Below, one piece after another: positions 19,169-28,201 of a DNA stretch of 64,000 nucleotides; the first letter of the stretch is position 1, and the number at the start of each line of letters is the position of its first letter. The notes beneath the pieces were generated by a model, which did not search any database, had not been told where the DNA came from, and worked only from the letters and a program-made list of their open reading frames with translations. The DNA lies in contig NCKB01000003.1 in assembly GCA_002279065.1 (NCBI GenBank), positions 186,001 through 250,000 of the forward strand, given 5' to 3'. This stretch comes from Lysobacterales bacterium 15-68-25 (GTDB lineage: Bacteria; Pseudomonadota; Gammaproteobacteria; Xanthomonadales; Rhodanobacteraceae). The position numbers and the translations under genes are program-made.

Positions 19169-19810
19169 CTACCAACGCCGCTCCACCACGAACTGCCCGC
19201 GGCAACCGTGGTCGACCCACACGCCGGCGCGGTTCCAGCCCCAGCTGTAGCCTTCGGTGCAATTCGCGCTGGACAGCTGCCGCACCAGCCGCGCCCAGCC
19301 GCGACGGCCGACGTCGACCTGGCACATCTGGTAACGACGGCCGTTGCTGTCGCACTGCAGGCGGATGTCGCGATCCCAGCCGGGGCCGGGCCGCCAGCCG
19401 CCGCGATCGTCGTCGCGGTCATACTCGCCGCCATCGTCGCGGTGACGCCAACGGTCGCTGTTGCCGCGCCAGCCATCGCGGTCGCGGTCGCGGTCGCGGT
19501 CGCCATCACCGTAGCCGTAGCCGTAGTCCCGGTCCGCGCCGACGAAAAGGCCGCGGCAGCCGCGATCCACCCACAGCACGCCGCGATCCACGCCCCAGCT
19601 CTGTCCACGGATGCATGCCGCCTTCGACTCCTGGCGCAGCAGCCGGGCATCGCGCCATGGCATCACGCAGCGGGCATAGCGGCCGTCCTGGCTGTTGCAA
19701 CGGACCGGATCGTTCCAGCCCTGCCAGGCCTGTGCCGGGCGTGGGATCGAGAGCAGCAGGGCCGCAGCGGCCAGGACGACACCACCGGAAACAGCAACAG
19801 ATTTGCGCAT
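19169..19810 (-). CDS. Secreted DUF3011-type protein with two repeats
   Basis: A 213-aa exported protein of unknown function. A signal peptide ends near RPAQAW. Two related Cys-containing units follow: residues about 35-90 (RCNSQDGRYARCVMPWRDARLLRQ then VLWVDRGCRGLF) and about 150-213 (QCDSNGRRYQMCQVDVGRRGWARLVRQ then GVWVDHGCRGQF). This is the DUF3011 pattern seen in xanthomonads. The two are joined by a low-complexity Gly/Tyr/Arg/Asp linker encoded by hexamer repeats. It lies between fmdB-like and aspS genes on the same strand. Confidence 0.82.
   Translation of the reverse strand: MRKSVAVSGGVVLAAAALLLSIPRPAQAWQGWNDPVRCNSQDGRYARCVMPWRDARLLRQESKAACIRGQSWGVDRGVLWVDRGCRGLFVGADRDYGYGYGDGDRDRDRDRDGWRGNSDRWRHRDDGGEYDRDDDRGGWRPGPGWDRDIRLQCDSNGRRYQMCQVDVGRRGWARLVRQLSSANCTEGYSWGWNRAGVWVDHGCRGQFVVERRW
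19477..19502. repeat. Tandem hexamer (GCGGTC)n inside the DUF3011 gene
   Basis: About four copies of a CGCGGT/GCGGTC hexamer lie in frame and encode an Arg-Asp dipeptide run on the minus strand. A nearby GTAGCC repeat (about 19510-19526) encodes Gly-Tyr. Six-base units keep frame when slippage changes copy number, so only linker length would vary. Confidence 0.75.
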
Positions 19811-19878
19811 GGCACCCCCATGGGACTCAGGTGGCCCGAACGCTATCGGTCACCGGCCCAACGGCAATTGAACCGCGC

Positions 19879-20160
19879 TCAGTCTCCGCTGGAGGAGGGC
19901 GCCGGTGCAGGCGATGCGGGCGCCGGTGCCGCCGAGGGAGCCGCGGCGTCGCCGGCGAGATTGCGCTTCTTGTCGCCTTCCTTCTTGAAGTCGGTCTCGT
20001 ACCAGCCACTTCCGGCCAGTCGGAACGACGGCGCCGTGACTTGGCGCTGCACCTGCTCGGCACCGCAGGCCGGGCAGACGGTCGGGTCGGCATCGGAAAG
20101 CTTCTGCAGCCGGTCGAACGCGTGACCGCAGGCCTTGCAGGCAAAGGCGTAGATGGGCAT
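19879..20160 (-). CDS. FmdB family zinc ribbon protein
   Basis: A 93-aa small protein of the FmdB/CxxC_CxxC_SSSS family. The zinc ribbon is MPIYAFACKACGHAFDRLQK plus VCPACGAEQVQR, giving two CxxC pairs; GSGWYETDFK follows as in the family. The C-terminus is an Ala/Pro/Ser-rich tail. Members are often encoded upstream of aspS, as here. Molecular role unknown; it was named for regulation of formamidase but that role is not general. Confidence 0.9.
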   Translation of the reverse strand: MPIYAFACKACGHAFDRLQKLSDADPTVCPACGAEQVQRQVTAPSFRLAGSGWYETDFKKEGDKKRNLAGDAAAPSAAPAPASPAPAPSSSGD

Positions 20161-20277
20161 GGAACGGAATCTCCGGGAAACCTCGATGGCGGCGTTTCAT
20201 GGCGTCGCCCTGAGGATTTTCAAGCATGCCGTCCGGCGTATCGCTGGACGCAATTGTTACATGTTACTAACGCCAGG

Positions 20278-20306
20278 TTGACAGATGGACGTCCGCTGCC
20301 TAGCTT
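20278..20306 (+). promoter_or_regulatory. Candidate sigma-70 promoter of TonB receptor
   Basis: A consensus TTGACA -35 (20278-20283), a 17-base spacer and a TAGCTT -10 (20301-20306) lie about 115 bases before the receptor start. The -10 is weak, so the call rests mainly on the -35 and spacing. The rest of the 260-base gap back to the fmdB-like gene holds no gene. Confidence 0.5.
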
Positions 20307-20420
20307 CCGGAAGTCAGGGACTCATGCCGCACCGCAATATTTCTTGCGATGCGGCCCGATTCGCATCAGGGACATCCATCGCGACCCACACGCGATCCGT
20401 CACCCCGGGGAGATATAGCA

Positions 20421-22826
20421 ATGCCGTCACGACCCACACTGACCCGCACCGCCCTTGCCGCAGCCACCCTGCTCGCCTTGTCCCAGATTGCCGTGGCGCA
20501 GGACGCTTCCGCCAATCAGGACACCGCCAAGAAGAAGACCACCGAACTGCAGACCGTGGTGGTCACCGGCACCCGCTCGTTCGACCGCACCGAATCCACC
20601 TCGCTGGCGCCGATCGACGTCCTCACCCCGCAGGATCTGCAGAACACCGGCGCGCCGAACCTCGCCTCCGCACTGCGCACCCTGCTGCCGTCGTTCAACT
20701 TCCCGCAGCCCTCGGTCACCGACGCCACCGACGCCACCCAGCCGGCGCAGCTGCGCGGCCTGTCGCCGGACCAGACGCTGGTACTGATCAACGGCAAGCG
20801 CCAGCATCCGACCGCCATCGTCAACGTCAACGGCTCTCTGGGCCGCGGCTCGTCGCCGGTGGACATCAATGCGATCCCGGTGAACGCCATCGACCACGTC
20901 GAAGTGCTGCGCGACGGCGCGGCCGCCCAGTACGGTTCGGATGCGATCGCCGGCGTGATCAACATCATTCTCAAGGGCGGCGCCGACCACGGTTCGGTCA
21001 GCCTGACCGGCGGCCGCTACGACACCGGCGACGGCAAGACCTGGCAGGGCGGCGCCGACGGTGGCTTCAAGCTCGGCGACAAGGGCTGGATCCACCTGAG
21101 CGCCAACGCGACGCACCAGGACCCGACCAACCGCGCCGGCCCGGACATGCGCTACCCGGCCGACCCGACCTACAACACGGTCACCTTCCACTACGGCCTG
21201 CCGCAGACCCGCTCGAAGCAGGCGGCGATCAACGCCCAGTACGACCTGACCCCGGCCGCCCAGCTGTACGCGTTCACCCTGTTCAACAAGCGCAACGTCA
21301 GCGCCGGCGGCTTCTTCCGCTCACTGTCGACGTACGAAAACAGCTACCCCGGCGCACTGGCCCAGTATCCCAGCGGTTACCTGCCGATCGAGAACAGCGC
21401 CATCCGCGACGATTCCGAGGTGCTCGGCGTGCGCGGCAAGGTGGCCGGCTGGAACTACGATGTGAGCGCCAACACCGGCGGCAACCACTGGAAGCTGCAC
21501 ACCGCCGACACCTACAACTACTCGCTCGACCCGAACTCGCCGACCGGCTTCTACATCGGCACGCTGACCAACCGCCAGAACAGCTTCAATGCCGATTTCA
21601 GCCGCGATTTCGACGTGAGCGGCCTGCAGAGCCCGCTGACCGTGGCCTGGGGCCTGGAGTCGCGCCACGAGGAGTTCACCATCAAGGAAGGCGACGCGGC
21701 GTCCTACGCCGGCGCGGGTGCGCAGGTGTTTCCGGGTTACCGCCCGAACGACGCCGGCAAGCACAGCCGCAACAGCGAAGCGGCCTACGTCGACCTCGAG
21801 ACCGACCTGACCTACAAGTTCTCCGGCGGCCTCGCCGCACGCTACGAGCACTACAGCGACTTCGGCAGCACCACCTCGGCGAAGCTGTCGGGTCGCTATG
21901 CGTTCACCGACACCGTCGCCCTGCGCGGCACCGTGTCCAACGGCTTCCGCGCGCCGTCGCTGCAGCAGGAGTACTACTCCTCGACCGCGATCAACTTCAT
22001 CAATCAGGGCAACGGCGTGCTGGTGCCGTACACCGTGCGCACCTTCCCGGTGAGCGACCCGGCGGCGCAGGCACTGGGCGCGCAGAACCTCAAGCCCGAG
22101 AAGTCGCGCAACTACAGCGTGGGCCTGGTGCTGACGCCGGACAGCGGCCTGTACACCACGCTGGACCTGTACCAGATCGACATCGACAACCGCATCATCC
22201 TGAGCGGCAACCTGGTGGGCACGGCGGTGCAGGACTACCTGACCTCGGTAGGCATCCCGTTCGTCAGCGGCGGTCGCTTCTTCACCAATGCGGTGAACAC
22301 CCGCACCCGCGGCGTGGACCTGGTCTCGACCTACCCGATCGAGCTGCAGAGCTCCTCGCTCAAGCTCACCGGCGGCTTCAACTACAACAAGACCACGATC
22401 CGCTCGATCGCGGCGAATCCGCCGCAGTTGGGACTGGCCGGCCTGACCCTGCCGATCATCGACCGCACCGAGCAGGGCCGCATCACCAAGGGCACGCCCA
22501 AGACCAAGGCCTTCGTCGCCGGCGACTGGACGATCGGCAACTGGAGCCTGCACGGCCAGCTGACCCGCTACGGCGAGTGGACCACCTTCGCCACCAGCCC
22601 CAGCGGCGACCAGACCTTTGGCGCGGCGGTGCTGCTTGACCTCTCGGCCAGCTACAACTGGAACGACTGGACCTTCAGCGTCGGCGGCAACAACGTGACC
22701 AACCAGTACCCCGACAAGAACCAGCCGCGCACCAGCAACTTCAACATCATCCTGCCGTACCCGAACTCCTCGCCGTTCGGCTTCAGCGGCTCGTACTACT
22801 ACGCGACCGTGGCCTACCACTGGTAA
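20421..22826 (+). CDS. TonB-dependent outer membrane receptor
   Basis: An 801-aa outer-membrane transporter. A signal peptide ends near QIAVAQ; a TonB box-like segment LQTVVVTGTRS lies at about residues 42-52. The plug domain shows LRGLSPDQTLVLINGKRQH and VEVLRDGAAAQYGSDAIAGV (residues about 110-190). A long beta-barrel follows, ending in the aromatic-terminated strand YYYATVAYHW. The ATG at 20421 fits the signal peptide. It is monocistronic, between an upstream promoter candidate and a terminator. The ligand is not indicated by neighbours; siderophore, vitamin or sugar are all open. Confidence 0.93.
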   Translation: MPSRPTLTRTALAAATLLALSQIAVAQDASANQDTAKKKTTELQTVVVTGTRSFDRTESTSLAPIDVLTPQDLQNTGAPNLASALRTLLPSFNFPQPSVTDATDATQPAQLRGLSPDQTLVLINGKRQHPTAIVNVNGSLGRGSSPVDINAIPVNAIDHVEVLRDGAAAQYGSDAIAGVINIILKGGADHGSVSLTGGRYDTGDGKTWQGGADGGFKLGDKGWIHLSANATHQDPTNRAGPDMRYPADPTYNTVTFHYGLPQTRSKQAAINAQYDLTPAAQLYAFTLFNKRNVSAGGFFRSLSTYENSYPGALAQYPSGYLPIENSAIRDDSEVLGVRGKVAGWNYDVSANTGGNHWKLHTADTYNYSLDPNSPTGFYIGTLTNRQNSFNADFSRDFDVSGLQSPLTVAWGLESRHEEFTIKEGDAASYAGAGAQVFPGYRPNDAGKHSRNSEAAYVDLETDLTYKFSGGLAARYEHYSDFGSTTSAKLSGRYAFTDTVALRGTVSNGFRAPSLQQEYYSSTAINFINQGNGVLVPYTVRTFPVSDPAAQALGAQNLKPEKSRNYSVGLVLTPDSGLYTTLDLYQIDIDNRIILSGNLVGTAVQDYLTSVGIPFVSGGRFFTNAVNTRTRGVDLVSTYPIELQSSSLKLTGGFNYNKTTIRSIAANPPQLGLAGLTLPIIDRTEQGRITKGTPKTKAFVAGDWTIGNWSLHGQLTRYGEWTTFATSPSGDQTFGAAVLLDLSASYNWNDWTFSVGGNNVTNQYPDKNQPRTSNFNIILPYPNSSPFGFSGSYYYATVAYHW

Positions 22827-22846
22827 GCCGCGCCGCGCAGGAAACG

Positions 22847-22875
22847 AAAAAGCCCGCCTCACGGCGGGCTTTTTC
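22847..22875. terminator. Bidirectional terminator between TonB receptor and clpB
   Basis: A perfect 12-bp stem (AAAAAGCCCGCC at 22847-22858 with GGCGGGCTTTTT at 22863-22874, loop TCAC). It has T-runs on both strands and serves the two convergent genes. Confidence 0.93.
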
Positions 22876-22895
22876 TTGGAGCGACACGCTGTCGA

Positions 22896-25484
22896 TCAGG
22901 TCTTGCGGAACACCAGCTGGCCGCCTTCGGCATCCACCGCCACGGTGGCACCCGGCGGGAAGTATCCCTCCAGGATCTGCCGCGACAGCGGATTCTCCAC
23001 CTGCTGCTGGATCGCCCGCTTCAGCGGCCGCGCGCCGTACACCGGATCGAACCCGACGTTGCCCAGCAGGTCCAGCGCCTTCTCGCTGATGGTGAGCGCG
23101 AGCTGCCGCTCGGCCAGCCGCTTCTCCAGGCTGCGCAGCTGGATCCGCGCGATCTGGCGGATCTGCGGCTTGGTCAGCGGGTGGAACACCACGATGTCGT
23201 CCAGCCGGTTGATGAACTCCGGCCGGAAGTGCGCCTGCACCACGCCCATCACCGCAGCCTTCATCTGCGTATAGGCCTCCGGGCTGTCGTCACCGGCCAG
23301 CTCCTGGATCTGGTGCGAGCCCAGGTTCGAGGTCATCACGATGACCGTGTTGCGGAAGTCCACCGTGCGACCCTGGCCGTCGGTGAGGCGGCCATCGTCG
23401 AGCACCTGCAGCAGAATGTTGAAGACGTCCGGATGCGCCTTCTCCACCTCGTCCAGCAGGATCACGCTGTACGGCCGCCGGCGAACCGCCTCGGTGAGAT
23501 AGCCGCCCTCCTCGTAGCCAACGTAGCCCGGGGGCGCGCCGACCAGCCGCGACACCGCGTGCTTCTCCATGAACTCGCTCATGTCGATGCGCACCATCGC
23601 GTCGGCCGAGTCGAACAGGAACTCGGCCAGCGCCTTGCACAGCTCGGTCTTGCCCACGCCGGTGGGACCGAGGAACAGGAACGAGCCGCTGGGCCGGTTC
23701 GGATCGGACAGGCCGGCGCGCGAACGGCGCACCGCGTCGGACACCACCTTGATCGCCTCGTCCTGGCCGACCACGCGCGCGTGCAGCGCGTCCTCCATCT
23801 TGAGCAGCTTCTCCCGCTCGCCCTCGAGCATCTTGGACACCGGGATGCCGGTCCAGCGCGAGACCACTTCGGCGATCTCCTCGGCTGTAACGCGATCCTG
23901 CACCAGCTTGAAGTCGCCCTGCTGCTCGGCGGCCTGGGCCGCGGCAAGCTGCTTCTCCAGTTCCGGCAGCCGGCCGTACTGGATCTCGCTCATCTTGGCG
24001 TAGTCCTGCCGGCGCTGCGCCGCCTCCAGTTCGACGCGCGCGGCCTCGATCTGCTCCTTCACCTTGGTCGCGCCCTGCAGTGCGGCCTTTTCGGACTTCC
24101 AGATTTCGTTGAGGTCGGAGAACTCGCGTTCGAGCTTCTCGATGTCGGCTTCCAGATCGGCGAGGCGCTGCTTGGAGGCCTCGTCCTTCTCCTTTTTCAG
24201 CATCTCGCGCTGGATCTTCAGCTGGATCAGCCGACGCTCCAGCCGGTCCAGCTCCTCCGGCTTGGAGTCGATCTCCATGCGGATGCGGCTGGCCGCTTCG
24301 TCCATCAGGTCGATCGCCTTGTCCGGCAGCTGGCGATCGGGGATGTAGCGGTTGGACAGCGTGGCCGCGGCGACGATCGCCGGGTCGGTGATCTCCACGC
24401 CGTGGTGCACCGCGTAGCGCTCCTTCAGGCCGCGCAGGATCGCGATGGTGTCCTCCACGCTCGGCTCGCCCACGAACACCTTCTGGAAGCGGCGCTCCAG
24501 CGCGGCGTCCTTCTCGATGTACTTGCGGTACTCATCCAGCGTGGTGGCGCCGATGCAGTGCAGCTCGCCGCGCGCCAGTGCAGGCTTGAGCATGTTGCCG
24601 GCGTCCATCGCACCGTCGGCCTTGCCGGCGCCGACCATGGTGTGCAGTTCGTCGATGAACAGGATGATCTGGCCTTCGTTCTTGGCCAGGTCGTTGAGCA
24701 CGGCCTTGAGGCGCTCCTCGAACTCGCCGCGGAATTTCGCACCGGCGATCAGCGCGCCCATGTCCAGCGCCAGCACGCGGCGGTCGCGCAGGCCCTCGGG
24801 TACCTCGCCCTTGACGATGCGCTGGGCCAGGCCCTCGACGATCGCGGTCTTGCCCACGCCCGGCTCGCCGATCAGCACCGGGTTGTTCTTGGTGCGCCGC
24901 TGCAGCACCTGGATGGTGCGGCGGATCTCCTCATCGCGGCCGATCACCGGATCGAGCTTGCCGCTCTCGGCGCGCGCGGTGAGGTCGATGCAGTACTTCT
25001 CCAGCGCCTGGCGCTGGTCCTCGGCGTTCTCGCTCTGCACCTTCTCGCCGCCGCGCAGCTTGTCGATCGCCGCCTCCAGGTGGGCCTTGGTGGCGCCGGC
25101 CGCTTTCAGCGCCGCGCCCAGCTCGCCCTTGTCCTCCAGCGCCGCCAGCACGAACAGCTCGCTGGCGATGAACTGGTCGCCGCGCTGCTGGGCCAGCTTG
25201 TCGGTGAGGTTGAGCAGCCGCGACAGGTCGTTGCCGACGTTGATGTTGCCTTCCTGGCCGCTGACCTGCGGCAGACGCGCCAGGATCTCGCCCACACGCT
25301 GGCGCAGCGCCGGCACGTTGACCTGCGCCTGGGCCAGCAGCGGCGCGGTCGAACCGCCCTGCTGGTCGAGCAGCGCCGCCATCACGTGCGCCGGTTCGAG
25401 CATGTTGTTGTCGCGGCCGACCGCCAGCGACTGCGCGTCGGCCAGTGCCTGCTGGAAACGCGAGGTGAGTTTGTCCATCCGCAT
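22896..25484 (-). CDS. clpB: ATP-dependent disaggregase ClpB
   Basis: An 862-aa Hsp100 chaperone that rescues aggregated proteins with DnaK. The N-terminal domain begins [23 protein letters not shown]1 holds Walker [19 protein letters not shown], the coiled-coil middle domain spans about residues 410-525, and NBD2 holds Walker [19 protein letters not shown] with Walker [13 protein letters not shown] chose the ATG at 25484, preceded by AGAGGGG; a start two codons later (MDKL) is possible. A strong heat-shock promoter match lies upstream. Length is typical of full-length ClpB. Confidence 0.98.
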   Translation of the reverse strand: MRMDKLTSRFQQALADAQSLAVGRDNNMLEPAHVMAALLDQQGGSTAPLLAQAQVNVPALRQRVGEILARLPQVSGQEGNINVGNDLSRLLNLTDKLAQQRGDQFIASELFVLAALEDKGELGAALKAAGATKAHLEAAIDKLRGGEKVQSENAEDQRQALEKYCIDLTARAESGKLDPVIGRDEEIRRTIQVLQRRTKNNPVLIGEPGVGKTAIVEGLAQRIVKGEVPEGLRDRRVLALDMGALIAGAKFRGEFEERLKAVLNDLAKNEGQIILFIDELHTMVGAGKADGAMDAGNMLKPALARGELHCIGATTLDEYRKYIEKDAALERRFQKVFVGEPSVEDTIAILRGLKERYAVHHGVEITDPAIVAAATLSNRYIPDRQLPDKAIDLMDEAASRIRMEIDSKPEELDRLERRLIQLKIQREMLKKEKDEASKQRLADLEADIEKLEREFSDLNEIWKSEKAALQGATKVKEQIEAARVELEAAQRRQDYAKMSEIQYGRLPELEKQLAAAQAAEQQGDFKLVQDRVTAEEIAEVVSRWTGIPVSKMLEGEREKLLKMEDALHARVVGQDEAIKVVSDAVRRSRAGLSDPNRPSGSFLFLGPTGVGKTELCKALAEFLFDSADAMVRIDMSEFMEKHAVSRLVGAPPGYVGYEEGGYLTEAVRRRPYSVILLDEVEKAHPDVFNILLQVLDDGRLTDGQGRTVDFRNTVIVMTSNLGSHQIQELAGDDSPEAYTQMKAAVMGVVQAHFRPEFINRLDDIVVFHPLTKPQIRQIARIQLRSLEKRLAERQLALTISEKALDLLGNVGFDPVYGARPLKRAIQQQVENPLSRQILEGYFPPGATVAVDAEGGQLVFRKT

Positions 25485-25538
25485 GAGGTGATTCCCCTCT
25501 CGAAAAGAATTTGGCAGCCCCGCTGCCACTGAGCCGCA

Positions 25539-25566
25539 AGATGCGGACGGGGCCGGGCGATTCAAG
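25539..25566 (-). promoter_or_regulatory. Sigma-32 heat-shock promoter of clpB
   Basis: On the minus strand CTTGAA (25566-25561) is followed after 14 bases by CCGCATCT (25546-25539), matching the sigma-32 consensus CTTGAA-N13/14-CCCCATNT at all but one base. The start of transcription would fall near 25532, giving a leader of about 48 bases before clpB. Confidence 0.8.
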
Positions 25567-25611
25567 CGATGCGCCCGGCCTTCACATGCTCCCGGCTACC
25601 GTGCCCACTTC

Positions 25612-26436
25612 ATGAATCGCACCGTCCCACCCGCCTCCGATCTGCCCATCCCGCCCCTGCCCCGGGGCAACGAACGCTGGGCGCTGTTCCTCGACGTCGA
25701 CGGCACCCTGCTGGACTTCCAGGACGACCCGGCTGCCGTTGCTGTCGATCCACCGCTGCGGCGACGATTGCTTGCCCTGCACGACGCGCTCGAAGGAGCA
25801 GTGGCGCTGGTCAGCGGCCGCGCGCTGGCCGATCTGGAGCGGCTGTTCGACCTGCCCTGGGCGATGGCCGGCCTGCATGGCCTGGAGCTTCGCCATGCCG
25901 ACGGCGCGCGCCGCGTCCTGCCGGTCGATCCCGCCTCCCACAGCCTCCTGCGACGACGTGCCCGGCGTCTGGCCCGGTCCCTGGACGGGGTGCAGCTGGA
26001 AGACAAGGGGATCGCGGTCGCCCTGCATTGCCGCCGCCACCCGGATCGTTACGACACCCTCCTCGCCGCCGCGGCCGAACTGGCCGATTCGCTGGAAGGG
26101 TACGAGCTGCAGGCCGGCAACCTGGTGACCGAGATCAAGCCGGAGGGCATGGACAAGGGCCGCGCGGTGGGTGCGCTGCTCGAACGCCCGCCGTTCCGCG
26201 ATCGCCGGCCGGTCTACCTCGGCGACGACCTGACCGACGAACACGCCTTCGAGGCCATCGACCGCCGCGACGGGCTGGCGATCCGCGTCGGCGACCGCAC
26301 GCCCACCGCCGCCCGCTTCACGCTCCCTAGCCCTGCTGCCGTGCAGCATTGGCTGGCTTGCGTGCATGACGCGATCCAGCAAGGAGCCCCGTCCCATGCC
26401 CTTCGTCCCGAAGGAGACTCCGACCGCCAACCTTGA
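25612..26436 (+). CDS. otsB: Trehalose-6-phosphate phosphatase
   Basis: A 274-aa HAD-superfamily phosphatase that releases trehalose from trehalose 6-phosphate. Motif I is WALFLDVDGTLLDFQDD (catalytic aspartates), motif II VALVSGRALADLERLF, and motif IV YLGDDLTDEHAFEAI; EIKPEGMDKGRAVGALL is the OtsB-typical lysine motif. The 3' end overlaps the next gene by 41 bases, so the operon otsB-GH15-otsA is tightly coupled. It is divergent from clpB with 127 bases between. Confidence 0.96.
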   Translation: MNRTVPPASDLPIPPLPRGNERWALFLDVDGTLLDFQDDPAAVAVDPPLRRRLLALHDALEGAVALVSGRALADLERLFDLPWAMAGLHGLELRHADGARRVLPVDPASHSLLRRRARRLARSLDGVQLEDKGIAVALHCRRHPDRYDTLLAAAAELADSLEGYELQAGNLVTEIKPEGMDKGRAVGALLERPPFRDRRPVYLGDDLTDEHAFEAIDRRDGLAIRVGDRTPTAARFTLPSPAAVQHWLACVHDAIQQGAPSHALRPEGDSDRQP

Positions 26437-28201
26437 GCTCGGCGTGATCGGCAACGGCACCGTCGCCGCCCTGATCGACCCGCGCGGCAGCATCGTCTGG
26501 TCCTGCCTGCCCACCTTCGACGCCGACCCTGCCTTTTGCTCGCTGCTCTCGCCCCGCGGAGGCGGCGGCGACTGGAGCATCGAACTGCTCGATCTGGCCC
26601 GCAGCGAGCAGCAGTACGACACGAACACCGCCGTGCTGGTCACCCGCCTGTACGACCATCACGGCGGCGCCATCGAGATCACCGATTTCGCGCCGCGCTA
26701 CCGCATCCACGGGCGGATGTTCCATCCGGTCATGCTGGTCCGGCGCGTGAGCCCACTGCGTGGTTCGCCGCGCATCCGCGTGCTGCTGCGCCCGCTGCGT
26801 GGTTACGGCGCGGAGTCCGCGTCCGCCACCACCGGCAGCAACCACCTGCGCTACCGGCTCGCCGACACCACGCTGCGGCTGACCAGCGACGTACCCGTAC
26901 CGATGATCGAGCGCGCGCTTCCGTTCGGACTGGACCGCCCGGCGCACTTCGTGTTCGGCCCCGACGAGACGCTGCATGACAGCCCGGCCGACTTCGTGCC
27001 GCTGGCGCTGCGGCATACGCGGAATTACTGGCTGGACTGGGTGCGCTACCTGTCCATTCCCTACGAGTGGCAGGACGCGGTGATCCGCGCCGCGATCACG
27101 CTCAAGCTGTGCCAGTACGAGGCCACCGGCGCCATCGTCGCCGCACTCACCACGTCGATTCCCGAGGCCCCCGGCACGGAGCGCAACTGGGACTACCGCT
27201 ACTGCTGGCTGCGCGACGCCGCCTTCACCGTGCGCGCGCTCAACCGGCTCGGCGCCACCCGCACGATGGAGAACTACATCCGCTATGTGTTCAACCTGGT
27301 CGCCGCCGACGGCGAGGACGAGGTGGGACCGGTGTTCGGCATCACCTTCGAACGCGAGCTGCACGAGCGGATCGAGCCGCACCTGGCCGGCTACCGGGGG
27401 ATGGGACCGGTACGCGTGGGCAACGACGCCTGGCGCCAGCGCCAGAACGACGTCTACGGCTCGGTGGTGCTGGCCTCGGCGCAACTGTTCTTCGACCGCC
27501 GCATCGAGCGGCGGGGCGATGTGCGCGCGTTCGAGCGGCTCGAGCGCATGGGTGGACTGGCCATCCGCATGGCCGAAGAGCCGGACGCCGGGCTGTGGGA
27601 ATTCCGCGGCCGCGCGGCCGTGCACACCTATTCGGCGGCCATGTGCTGGGCCGCCTGCGACCGGCTTGCCCACATTGCCACCGAGCTGGGCCTGGACGAA
27701 CGCGCGCGCCACTGGCACGACCACTCGGTGGCCTTGCGCGAACGCATCCTCGCGCACAGCTGGAACGAGCGACTGGGCCACTTCGTCGACGCGTACGGCG
27801 GCGAGCACCTGGACGCCAGCCTGCTGCTGCTCGCCGACATCGGCTTCGTCGACCCGGCGGATCCGCGCTTCGTCGCGACAGTCGACGCGGTCGGGGCGGC
27901 ACTGGGTCGCGGCGACTACCTGTTCCGCTACATCGCCCCGGACGATTTCGGCACCCCGGAAACCAGCTTCACCATCTGCACCTTCTGGTACATCGAGGCG
28001 CTGGCCGCGACCGGGCGTCGGCAGCGCGCGCGGGAAATGTTCGAACTGCTGCTGGCGCGCCGCAATGCGCTCGGCCTGCTCTCCGAAGACCTTGCGCCGA
28101 CGTCCGGCGAGCACTGGGGCAACTTCCCGCAGACCTATTCGATGGTCGGCCTGATCCAGGCGGCGATGCGGCTGTCGCGCCGCTGGGAGGATGCGCTGTG
28201 A
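26396..28201 (+). CDS. Glycoside hydrolase family 15 (trehalase/glucoamylase-type)
   Basis: A 601-aa GH15 protein. An N-terminal beta-sandwich (NLELGVIGNGTVAALIDPRG to about residue 210) precedes an (alpha/alpha)6 barrel with RNWDYRYCWLRDAAFTVRAL, and a late GEHWGNFPQTYSMVG block that includes the catalytic base region. In this operon position GH15 proteins are usually read as trehalases or other alpha-glucosidases; mycobacterial GH15 trehalases are known relatives. The ATG at 26396 has AAGGAG 9 bases upstream, inside otsB. No signal peptide is seen, so it should be cytosolic. Its stop overlaps the otsA GTG start. Confidence 0.92.
   Translation: MPFVPKETPTANLELGVIGNGTVAALIDPRGSIVWSCLPTFDADPAFCSLLSPRGGGGDWSIELLDLARSEQQYDTNTAVLVTRLYDHHGGAIEITDFAPRYRIHGRMFHPVMLVRRVSPLRGSPRIRVLLRPLRGYGAESASATTGSNHLRYRLADTTLRLTSDVPVPMIERALPFGLDRPAHFVFGPDETLHDSPADFVPLALRHTRNYWLDWVRYLSIPYEWQDAVIRAAITLKLCQYEATGAIVAALTTSIPEAPGTERNWDYRYCWLRDAAFTVRALNRLGATRTMENYIRYVFNLVAADGEDEVGPVFGITFERELHERIEPHLAGYRGMGPVRVGNDAWRQRQNDVYGSVVLASAQLFFDRRIERRGDVRAFERLERMGGLAIRMAEEPDAGLWEFRGRAAVHTYSAAMCWAACDRLAHIATELGLDERARHWHDHSVALRERILAHSWNERLGHFVDAYGGEHLDASLLLLADIGFVDPADPRFVATVDAVGAALGRGDYLFRYIAPDDFGTPETSFTICTFWYIEALAATGRRQRAREMFELLLARRNALGLLSEDLAPTSGEHWGNFPQTYSMVGLIQAAMRLSRRWEDAL

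Noticed and set aside
19477..19502. Short tandem repeat considered as CRISPR-like
   Set aside because: Units are 6 bases without spacers and lie in frame inside a coding region; there are no cas genes.
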